A stretch of DNA of 64,000 nucleotides from G963665005 sp963665005 (GTDB lineage Bacteria > Bacillota > Clostridia > Christensenellales > SZUA-584): positions 1,922,001 through 1,986,000 of the forward strand of contig CAXXTQ010000001.1 in assembly GCA_963665005.2 (NCBI GenBank). The letters run 5' to 3'. The position numbers and the translations under genes are program-made. Each line of letters starts with the position of its first letter. The stretch's first letter is position 1. This document shows positions 1 through 7,123 of this stretch, in pieces. Below the pieces are notes generated by a model. It searched no databases, had not been told where the DNA came from, and saw only the letters and a program-made list of their open reading frames with translations.

Positions 1-2197
1 GCCCTGCGTTTTGCTCTATGCACTCCAGAAGGCTTGCAGATGATACATCTTTATCCACTACAAGAGCAATGTCTCTTTGTGCCGCAGGGAACTTCGGCAG
101 TGTTTCATAGCGCATGGTATCGTCCGATGCTTCGCATATAGCTTTAAGGCAAAGCTCCGCGACATATACCCGCTTGTTTATTCCGAAAGCTAAAGCAACA
201 TCGGGATGTATTTCTCCAAGCTCGCCAAGTTTTTCTTTTCCGGCATACACGGAAGATTTTCTTCCCGGATGATAATAAACTGCCGCTTCATTCGAAAATT
301 TGACTTTTTTTATACCGAAAGCTTCGAATATGTTCTCTGTTATGCCTTTTAACGAAAAGAAATCTTCTTCTCCGCATACTGCGATGCAGATATACTTTTT
401 CTCTTTGGGAAGTTCATTTTTTGCAGAAGTGGGATGATATACTCTTCCCGATTCAAAAAGCCGTACCTGCATAACTTTCTGATTTAAATTGTTAGCTACA
501 ACTTTTAAAATATCGGGAACGGGTGAAGTTCTCAAAAGGCCCTGCTCATCCCCGAGCGGATTTAGAATTTTAACTGCGCGCCTTAACTCGTCGTCAGGCG
601 AAAGCATAAGCTTATCAAGCTCGGTATTAGAAGAAAAAGAATACGTTACGCATTCATAACACCCCTGCCCCACTAGCAAAGATTTAATTTTGTCTATACT
701 TCTTTCCTCTTCGGGAACTATTCCCCTTTTTACTTCACCTGTCATTTTTACTGTTGGAATATTATCGTACCCAAACATGCGAGCGACCTCTTCGGCGATA
801 TCTTCTCCGAGAGAGATATCGTTTCTAAAGCTTGGTATGTCGCAGGTAAGAGTATTTCCTGAAATTTGAGTTTTTATAAATACGCGGCGCAGCAAATCTG
901 CCATGTCCGCTGCGCTTATGTCCGTGCCGAGTATACCGTTTATCTGCCCGGCGTCTACCTTAACCTGCCTGGGTGAAATATCGGCAGACAAAATGTCTAT
1001 TTCTCCGCCGACTATATCGCCCGCCTCGAGAAGATCGATCAAATTAAGCGCACGGTCCATTGCTTTTTTACAGCCCGCAGTATCTACGCCTTTAGAAAAC
1101 CGCATCGCAGATTCTGTCGGCAGCCCGAGACCTCTTGAAGTGCGCCTAACATTGCCCTGCAGGAATTTTGCCGACTCGAATATCACGGTAGACGTATTAT
1201 CCTTTATCTCGGAATTAAAACCGCCCATTATACCCGCAATGCCTATTGGCCCCTGCCCGTCGCAAATTAGCAGCATTTCATCCGTTAATTTTCTTTCTTT
1301 ATCATCAAGAGTGGTTATGCTTTCGCCGTTTTTTGCTCTTCTGACTATTATTTTTTTGCCGCGTATATCGTTATAATCAAAAGCGTGCATAGGCTGGCCC
1401 GTTTCGAGCATAACAAAATTTGTGATGTCCACTATATTATTTATCGACCTGACGCCCGCGCTTACAAGCCTGTCTCTCAGCCATTTCGGGGAAGGTTTTA
1501 TAACTACGTTTTTTACAGCTCTTGCAACATACCTTTCGCAAAGGTCGCTGCCGGCGATTTCTACCGATAAATAATCGCAAATATCACCATCGCTTGATTG
1601 GTAAGCCGAGTCGGGCTCTTTTATGTCTTTTTGAAGCGCTGCTGCGCATTCTCTTGCAATACCCTGCATAGAAAGGCAGTCGGGCCTGTTTGCGCCGATT
1701 TCGATCTCCAGTACGGTATCTGTAAGGCCGAGCACTTCGCGCAAAGAAGTGCCAGGCTCGTAAGTTTCATGCAATATCATTATGCCGTCAACTTCGGCGC
1801 CCGGGTAATCTGTGTCAGAAAGATTAAGCTCTTCGCCCGAGCACAGCATGCCGTATGAATAAACGCCTCTTATTTTGCCTTTTTTGATTTTGAAGTCGCC
1901 CGGAAGGCACGCTCCTGTAAGAGCGACGGGCACAAGCGCGCCTGTAAATATATTGTTCGCTCCACAGACTATCTGGAGTGGTTCTTCACCAACGTCAACC
2001 AAACAAACCGAAAGCTTATCTGCATCGGGATGTTTTTCTATAGATTCGATTTTGCCGACGACTACTTCATTTAGCGCTGATCCGAGCTCTTTTACGCCGT
2101 CGACTTCACTGCCCGTCATTATAAGCTTTTGCATAAGCTCTTCGGGCGTGATATCCATATCCACATAATCGGAAAGCCATTTGTATGGTGCTATCAT
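1..2197 (-). CDS. pheT: Phenylalanyl-tRNA synthetase beta subunit, 3' end outside window
   Basis: The frame stays open from an ATG at 2197 (SD AAGGAG just upstream) to the left edge, giving about 732 codons of a family that is normally near 800. It is the beta subunit of the cytosolic alpha2beta2 enzyme that charges tRNA-Phe. In order I see the N-terminal MIAPYKWLSDYVD start, an EMAP/OB-fold tRNA-binding domain (about residues 40-150), the B3/B4 editing region with a GLPTESAMRFSKGVD stretch, the B5 region and the catalytic-like core with LRTSPVPDIL. The C-terminal anticodon-binding domain is entered (FPAAQRDIALVVD) and then cut by the window edge. The start lies 12 bp after the pheS stop, so the two subunits are co-transcribed under the T-box. 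Identification is secure; only the C-terminus is unseen. Confidence 0.96.
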   Translation of the reverse strand, partial: MIAPYKWLSDYVDMDITPEELMQKLIMTGSEVDGVKELGSALNEVVVGKIESIEKHPDADKLSVCLVDVGEEPLQIVCGANNIFTGALVPVALTGACLPGDFKIKKGKIRGVYSYGMLCSGEELNLSDTDYPGAEVDGIMILHETYEPGTSLREVLGLTDTVLEIEIGANRPDCLSMQGIARECAAALQKDIKEPDSAYQSSDGDICDYLSVEIAGSDLCERYVARAVKNVVIKPSPKWLRDRLVSAGVRSINNIVDITNFVMLETGQPMHAFDYNDIRGKKIIVRRAKNGESITTLDDKERKLTDEMLLICDGQGPIGIAGIMGGFNSEIKDNTSTVIFESAKFLQGNVRRTSRGLGLPTESAMRFSKGVDTAGCKKAMDRALNLIDLLEAGDIVGGEIDILSADISPRQVKVDAGQINGILGTDISAADMADLLRRVFIKTQISGNTLTCDIPSFRNDISLGEDIAEEVARMFGYDNIPTVKMTGEVKRGIVPEEERSIDKIKSLLVGQGCYECVTYSFSSNTELDKLMLSPDDELRRAVKILNPLGDEQGLLRTSPVPDILKVVANNLNQKVMQVRLFESGRVYHPTSAKNELPKEKKYICIAVCGEEDFFSLKGITENIFEAFGIKKVKFSNEAAVYYHPGRKSSVYAGKEKLGELGEIHPDVALAFGINKRVYVAELCLKAICEASDDTMRYETLPKFPAAQRDIALVVDKDVSSASLLECIEQNAG

Positions 2198-2209
2198 ATC
2201 TATCTCCTT

Positions 2210-3235
2210 CTATTTAAACTGTGACAAGAACCGAATATCGTTCTCGAAAAGCAGTCGAATGTCTGTAATGCCGTATTTTATGCTTGCAAGCCTGTCGAGC
2301 CCCAGCCCGAAAGCAAACCCCGTATACTCTTTTGGGTCTATTCCGCAGTTGCGCAGCACATTCGGATGTACCATACCGCACCCCAAAACTTCTATCATGC
2401 CCGTTCCTTTGCATACCGGGCAGCCTTTTCCGCCGCATTTTGAGCACGTGGCATCAACTTCGCCGCTCGGTTCGGTAAACGGAAAATACCCTGGGCGGAA
2501 TTTTGTCTTTGTGTTTTCACCGTAAAATTCTTTTAGAAAGCTGTCCAGAGTGTCTTTTAAGTGCGAAAAAGTAATGCCTTTGCCGACCACCAAACCTTCA
2601 ACCTGGTTAAAAACAGGCGAATGAGTAGCGTCGACATCGTCGCTTCTGTATACCCTGCCCGGGCATATCATACGTATAGGCGGTTTGCGTTTTAGCATAG
2701 TCCTTACCTGTACAGGCGAAGTATGCGTCCTTAGCACGATTTCGTCCGATACATAAAAAGTATCCTGCGAATCCCTTGAAGGATGGTCTTTAGGGAAATT
2801 GAGCATTTCAAAATTATATTTATCGTACTCTACCTCCGGCCCGTCCATAACCTCGAAACCCATGCATACAAAAATATCTCTTATTTCATAATAAATTCTT
2901 GTCAGCGGATGAAACGCCCCCTGCCCCTGTCTTTTCCCGGGCAAAGTAACATCTATGCTTTCAGCCTTTAGTCTTTTCGACTTTTCACTCTGTTCAAATT
3001 GTTCTTTTTTGCTGTCTAAGGCCTGCGTAACAAGGTTTCTTATTTCATTTATTTTTTTGCCGAAAGCAGGGCGGTCTTTTTCTTCTATATCTTTCATGCC
3101 CCGAAGCGCAGCGGTAAGCTCTCCCTTTTTACCAAGAACGCGAATTCTTATGGCCTCCAGGCCGGCCATATCCGAACTGTCTACAATATCCGCTAAAACC
3201 CGTTCGGCCATTTTTTCCAAATTATGCCCTTTCAT
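2210..3235 (-). CDS. pheS: Phenylalanyl-tRNA synthetase alpha subunit
   Basis: At 341 residues this is the usual length for bacterial PheS, the catalytic subunit that activates phenylalanine and transfers it to tRNA-Phe. The N-terminal about 90 residues form the charged coiled-coil tRNA-binding arm. The class II catalytic core follows, with a HPL/TRIYYEIRDIF motif-1 region, a motif-2 region around RTHTSPVQVRTM and VYRSDDVDATHSP, and motif 3 near the C-terminus (FAFGLGLDRLASIKYGI). A CSKCGGKGCPVCKG cluster around residue 270 is a zinc-ribbon-like insert typical of clostridial PheS. It is the first gene of pheST, with pheT 12 bp downstream, and its leader is a phenylalanine T-box. Confidence 0.97.
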   Translation of the reverse strand: MKGHNLEKMAERVLADIVDSSDMAGLEAIRIRVLGKKGELTAALRGMKDIEEKDRPAFGKKINEIRNLVTQALDSKKEQFEQSEKSKRLKAESIDVTLPGKRQGQGAFHPLTRIYYEIRDIFVCMGFEVMDGPEVEYDKYNFEMLNFPKDHPSRDSQDTFYVSDEIVLRTHTSPVQVRTMLKRKPPIRMICPGRVYRSDDVDATHSPVFNQVEGLVVGKGITFSHLKDTLDSFLKEFYGENTKTKFRPGYFPFTEPSGEVDATCSKCGGKGCPVCKGTGMIEVLGCGMVHPNVLRNCGIDPKEYTGFAFGLGLDRLASIKYGITDIRLLFENDIRFLSQFK

Positions 3236-3289
3236 TAATATCTCCTTTCAAAAATCAAGATAAAAATTTTATAATAAACTTGCTCTTTT

Positions 3290-3524
3290 GCAATAAAAAA
3301 GACTATCGCCTTGGGGCGAAAGTCCGCGGTACCACCCAAATTCGCTTTCAATATTAAAAAGCCTGTTGCGTCGTAACGGAACGTCCCGTCCCCAAAAAAA
3401 ATTGGGGCTGCTAAACTTGCGAAATTTCTCTGTTCTTACAAGCAAACGCTTACAGCCAAAGGCGTTTGTCTCTGAAACATGTTTTGAAAAAGAACAGATA
3501 CTTTTCAAGCATCACTGCATTATA
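3290..3524 (-). promoter_or_regulatory. T-box riboswitch (phenylalanine) controlling pheST
   Basis: On the minus strand the leader carries the T-box antiterminator sequence TGGGTGGTACCGCG (3325-3338), followed by an intrinsic terminator. Upstream is a Stem I built on CTGTTCTT/AAGAACAG, with an AGTA segment on the 5' side of the internal loop and AGAAATTTC on its 3' side. The TTC in that loop (3421-3423) is a phenylalanine codon at the position of the specifier. In this family uncharged tRNA pairs with the specifier and with the T-box bulge and stabilises the antiterminator, so low Phe-tRNA charging turns pheST on. The T-box and terminator are seen directly; the specifier assignment is inferred and fits the downstream genes. 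Confidence 0.93.
3295..3324 (-). terminator. T-box expression-platform terminator
   Basis: Read on the minus strand, GACT.TCGCC is paired with GGCGA.AGTC around a CCCAA-type loop and is followed by six T. It competes with the T-box antiterminator helix just upstream. Confidence 0.9.
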
Positions 3525-3530
3525 AAACGA

Positions 3531-3560
3531 ATTATAGCACAGAAAATGCAAAAAATTCAA
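3531..3560 (-). promoter_or_regulatory. Sigma-A-type promoter of pheST
   Basis: TTGAAT (3555-3560) and TATAAT (3531-3536) are separated by 18 bp on the minus strand. Transcription would start near 3524, directly at the T-box leader. The -35 box overlaps the last codons of the upstream methyltransferase gene. Confidence 0.75.
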
Positions 3561-4312
3561 GTGCGTATTTTATATAAAAGAATACCGGCGGCTACAGCCG
3601 CGTTTAAGCTTTCCGCTTTTCCGTACATAGGAATTTTTATTTTCGTGTCCGATATATCTTTTATTTGCTGCGATATACCTCTTGATTCATTGCCGATTAT
3701 AAGGCAGGTAAAATTAAAATCAAATTTATAATCGGTTTGCCCGTTTATATCGGCGCTTACAATTTTATAATTCGATGCAAGGCTTTTTAAAAAATTAAGC
3801 AAATCCGTTTTTATCACAGGTATGTGAAATATGCTGCCCATAGAAGCGCGGACAGCTTTTGGAGAATAACAATCTGCGCAGCCATCCGACATAACCACGC
3901 AGGCGCATCCTGCCGCGTCTGCCGTTCTTATCATGGTACCTACGTTTTGCGGGTCCTGCACGTCGTCTAAGGCTAATATAAAACCGCTATCTGGTATATT
4001 TGCCGACGACGGTATTGAGGCGATTGCGGCAACGCCCTGAGGCGTTTTACAGTCGCATATAGAATTTAGCACATTATCGGTAACGTAATAAACTTTTTTG
4101 CCTGATGATTTCGCAAAATCAGCGATATCTTCAAATTTACCTTCTGTTAAAATAACGCTTTGCAGATTGTGCGGCATATGAAAAATCAGCTCATCGACGC
4201 ATTTTTTTCCTTCTGCTAAAAAGGCTTCGTTTTCTTTTCTGCCTTTTTTATTGCTCAGGCTTCTTGCGTATTTTACGAACTCATTTTTTGTGCTTGTAAT
4301 GATCTCTTTCAC
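3557..4312 (-). CDS. TrmH/SpoU-family RNA 2'-O-ribose methyltransferase
   Basis: This 251-residue protein has the two-domain plan of 23S rRNA ribose methyltransferases of the YsgA/RlmB type. A short N-terminal L30e-like substrate-binding domain (to about residue 100) is followed by a SPOUT domain with a trefoil knot. The three SpoU motifs are clear: DVQDPQNVGTMIRTADA (motif 1, with the catalytic Asn/Arg region), CLIIGNESRGIS (motif 2), and IPMYGKAESLNAAVAAGI (motif 3), which form the SAM pocket. It is the last gene of the polA operon, 3 bp downstream of the solute-binding lipoprotein. The exact target nucleotide cannot be told from the sequence. Confidence 0.9.
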   Translation of the reverse strand: MKEIITSTKNEFVKYARSLSNKKGRKENEAFLAEGKKCVDELIFHMPHNLQSVILTEGKFEDIADFAKSSGKKVYYVTDNVLNSICDCKTPQGVAAIASIPSSANIPDSGFILALDDVQDPQNVGTMIRTADAAGCACVVMSDGCADCYSPKAVRASMGSIFHIPVIKTDLLNFLKSLASNYKIVSADINGQTDYKFDFNFTCLIIGNESRGISQQIKDISDTKIKIPMYGKAESLNAAVAAGILLYKIRT

Positions 4313-4315
4313 AAA

Positions 4316-5959
4316 TTACTCCATATCCTCGGTATAAATATACCAATGCGGCAGAGTAGAAAAAATATTCATATCCCTTAGCTTATCTGGTATGTTGATA
4401 TCTATATCATATATCAAAGCGTTTGTCCTGTAATATAAACCTATTTGAGGCGCTTGCTCTGCAAACCTTTCTTCTAATGCAGCATACGCGCTTATCATTT
4501 GTTCTTCATCTAAAGCAAGAGTGCAGTTTTGGAGCAGTGTATCGAATTCCATATCAGAGAACCCGCCGTAATTGGCGGCTTCTCCCGATTTGAGCATAAA
4601 TGAAATATCGGGGTTTTTGTCTATATAAAAAGAACAGAGAGCTAAATCAAATTCTTTGTTTTTCAGCTTTTGTTTATAAATATCTTCCGGCTCTTCGACT
4701 ACTGTAACTTCCATGCCGCAGTTTTTAAGCTGAAGTGCAATGTTTTCCGCGACATCTCGGCGGTAAACATCCTCTTTATGCAGCGGTATCAAAAGCTCTA
4801 ACGTTAAATCGGAAATATTCGAGGCTTCGACCTTTTCAAAAATTTCGTCGTCATCCCTGTCTTTCCAGCCCGCAAGCTCTAAGAGCTCTATGGATTTTTG
4901 AAGGTTATATTCGTATATGTTAGTAGAACCGCCGTAAAGGTACGAATCGGGCGCTATCGGGTAGTCTGTCGCAACAGCATGTCCCAAAAGCGCTTTAGAA
5001 ATAATGTCGCGTTTATCAAGCGCGTAAGCTAAAGCAAGGCGCATGTTTATATCGCCGAAAATATCGCCCGTTATGTTTGGTATAAGGCAGTCATAATACT
5101 GCGTAAGATAGTCTATAGATTCCGTTTCGCCGTATTTTTGGTAAGTGTCTACCGTTAGCACTGAAGTAGTAACAAAATCAATGAATTTCAGGCTGAAAGC
5201 GGCAAGCTCGGTATCATGGTTCGGAAAGCATTTTGCAGTAAGCTTTTGTATAAACGGCGCCTGCTTCCACCAAAGGCTGTTGGCTTCGAGAAGCATTTGA
5301 ACTTTCTCCTCATACTCCGATACAGCATAAGGCCCTGTTCCGACAGGCGTGCTTGTATCAATATTCCCAGACTCAAAATATTTTTTGCACAAAACAGGAA
5401 ATGTCATGAAATAGATAGCGGCGTTGCCTGGCTGCGAAAGTGTTATAACAATTTTATAATCGCCGTCCGCATAATAGCTTGAGATAACATCGTTATACTT
5501 AGAATATCCCGAATCGGCAGCCGAATAGCTTTTTATAAGGTCTATTGTGTATATAATATCAGCAGCCGTAAATTCGCCGTAATCTTTCTGCCATTTTACG
5601 CCTTCTCTTAATTTAAACGTCCATATTGTTCCAGTTTCGTCAACATCCCAGGTTTCAGCAAGCTCTGGCTGCGCTTTGCCGTCAACATCAATCTTGATGG
5701 GTTTTTCGTATATAAGAGTAAACAGGTTATATAACTCTACATTTTTTATTTTCAGAGGATTTAACGTTGCGGGGTTTTCGGGAATAGGGAAAATCAAATC
5801 TCCGCCGATTGCCGGCACAGTTTCTTTTTCAATAGGCGGCAGAGTATACTGCGGAATTTCTTCTTCTGCCGTGTCTGCAATTTCTTCGGTAGATGCGCAC
5901 GCGCAAAATATGCCCATCATAAAAGCCATCATAAAAAAAGTTATTCTTTTAAAAATCAT
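4316..5959 (-). CDS. Family 5 extracellular solute-binding lipoprotein (OppA/DppA type)
   Basis: I start this gene at the ATG at 5959 (SD AAAGG, 8 bp spacing) because the protein then begins with a lipoprotein signal peptide ending in FCAC, with the lipobox Cys near residue 20; a longer upstream reading frame would bury that signal. The mature part (about 525 residues) has the SBP_bac_5 pattern: NPLKIKNVELYNLFTLIYE, ETWDVDETGTIWTFKLREGVKW and GDINMRLALAYALDKRDII. Proteins of this family bind oligopeptides, dipeptides or nickel outside the membrane for an ABC importer. No permease or ATPase genes adjoin it, so its partner is unknown. It overlaps the upstream lytic transglycosylase gene by 11 bp. 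Confidence 0.88.
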   Translation of the reverse strand: MIFKRITFFMMAFMMGIFCACASTEEIADTAEEEIPQYTLPPIEKETVPAIGGDLIFPIPENPATLNPLKIKNVELYNLFTLIYEKPIKIDVDGKAQPELAETWDVDETGTIWTFKLREGVKWQKDYGEFTAADIIYTIDLIKSYSAADSGYSKYNDVISSYYADGDYKIVITLSQPGNAAIYFMTFPVLCKKYFESGNIDTSTPVGTGPYAVSEYEEKVQMLLEANSLWWKQAPFIQKLTAKCFPNHDTELAAFSLKFIDFVTTSVLTVDTYQKYGETESIDYLTQYYDCLIPNITGDIFGDINMRLALAYALDKRDIISKALLGHAVATDYPIAPDSYLYGGSTNIYEYNLQKSIELLELAGWKDRDDDEIFEKVEASNISDLTLELLIPLHKEDVYRRDVAENIALQLKNCGMEVTVVEEPEDIYKQKLKNKEFDLALCSFYIDKNPDISFMLKSGEAANYGGFSDMEFDTLLQNCTLALDEEQMISAYAALEERFAEQAPQIGLYYRTNALIYDIDINIPDKLRDMNIFSTLPHWYIYTEDME

Positions 5960-6521
5960 TGTATAAGCCTTTGTATATTTCATAATTATTCTGTACTTTC
6001 TCAATATAGCTGTCTGTTTCCTCAAAAGGTATGTTTTCCAGGCCGGAATCTTCGACGAGCCAATCGCCTACGTTTGAAGGCCCAGCGTTATACGCAGCCA
6101 ATACTTTTCTCGGGTCTCCGTCAAATTTATCGCGGAGGTATCCTAAATACCAGCAGCCTATTTGTATATTGGTATCCGGTTCGTTTAAAACCGAAAGCGA
6201 GTAATTCTCTATGCCGATTTTTCCTGCCGCCCATTCGCCCGTGTCTGGCATTATCTGCATTAGGCCTATCGCGCCCTTGCTCGAAATTGCCTGCTGGTCA
6301 AAACCGCTCTCAGCGCATATGACTGCGCTTACAAAATACGCGTCAATGTTATAAACTTCGCTGTATTGCTTTATCTGTTCCTGATATTTTAGGGGATAAA
6401 GCTTATATACAGCAACGCCTCTTAAAAGTATTGCCGCCGCGCATACGAGTATAAGGCAGACAATTGTCCATGCCTTTCTTTTTTTATAATCATCTCTAGC
6501 CGAGGTGCGCCTTCTTGTCAT
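5949..6521 (-). CDS. Membrane-anchored lytic transglycosylase (SLT domain)
   Basis: This 190-residue protein has one N-terminal membrane segment (about residues 17-38) after a basic Arg-rich tail, which anchors it with the enzyme domain outside. The SLT/lysozyme-like domain carries the catalytic glutamate in CAESGFDQQAISSKG (Glu71) and the GAIGLMQIMPDT and AAYNAGPSNVGDW motifs. Such enzymes cleave peptidoglycan glycan strands to 1,6-anhydro products during wall remodelling. The start overlaps the coaE stop by 4 bp and the end overlaps the lipoprotein gene by 11 bp, so translation is coupled within the polA operon. Confidence 0.92.
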   Translation of the reverse strand: MTRRRTSARDDYKKRKAWTIVCLILVCAAAILLRGVAVYKLYPLKYQEQIKQYSEVYNIDAYFVSAVICAESGFDQQAISSKGAIGLMQIMPDTGEWAAGKIGIENYSLSVLNEPDTNIQIGCWYLGYLRDKFDGDPRKVLAAYNAGPSNVGDWLVEDSGLENIPFEETDSYIEKVQNNYEIYKGLYNDF

Positions 6522-7123
6522 TTTATTACCTCTTGGTATCGGGATTTTTTAAGCAGCTCATCAACTTTGGAATACAAATCAGGAATGCTGCCGTTGTTTT
6601 GTATAATCTCGTCGGTAAAACATACCATATCTTTATCGGGCAGTTGATTTTCCATACGTTTTCTTATTTTAGAATATTCGAGACCGTCCCTTTGTATTAC
6701 GCGTTCTATTCTTGCTTTGATGTCAGCGGTAACAAGCCAGACATAGTCTGTTTTTTTGTGCATGCCCGTTTGTATTAAAAGCGCAGCATCGAGAAAAACA
6801 CGTCCGCTTTTTTTACTTGCTTCTAAAAACATATTATCAATGATAATAGGATGTAAAATACCGTTTAACCGTTCCAGCTTTTTTTTATCAGAAAATACAG
6901 AGTCGGCAAGTCTTTGCCTGTCTAAAGTACCGTCGGCAAGAAACATACCGTCTCCGAACTCGCGCCTTATGGCCTTTGCGCCCGCCTGCTCAGGCTCTGT
7001 TACCTGCCTTGAAACGGCATCTGCGCATATTACGTTTTCACCGAGCGAAGAAAGGTAATCGCTGACTGTAGATTTGCCAGACCCTATACCGCCCGTCAAC
7101 CCAATTAAAATATTATTTCTCAT
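6518..7123 (-). CDS. coaE: Dephospho-CoA kinase
   Basis: The 201-residue product matches the normal CoaE length and starts with a P-loop, IGLTGGIGSGKSTVS. The DAD-like region ENVICADAVSRQV and the RVFLDAALLIQTG stretch are typical of the family. It phosphorylates the ribose 3'-OH of dephospho-CoA, the last step of coenzyme A synthesis. The gene overlaps the polA stop by 4 bp (ATGA), and polA-coaE adjacency is common in Firmicutes. Confidence 0.95.
   Translation of the reverse strand: MRNNILIGLTGGIGSGKSTVSDYLSSLGENVICADAVSRQVTEPEQAGAKAIRREFGDGMFLADGTLDRQRLADSVFSDKKKLERLNGILHPIIIDNMFLEASKKSGRVFLDAALLIQTGMHKKTDYVWLVTADIKARIERVIQRDGLEYSKIRKRMENQLPDKDMVCFTDEIIQNNGSIPDLYSKVDELLKKSRYQEVIK

Noticed and set aside
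2181..2525. Plus-strand frame opposite pheS
   Set aside because: The minus frame is a complete, motif-bearing PheS.
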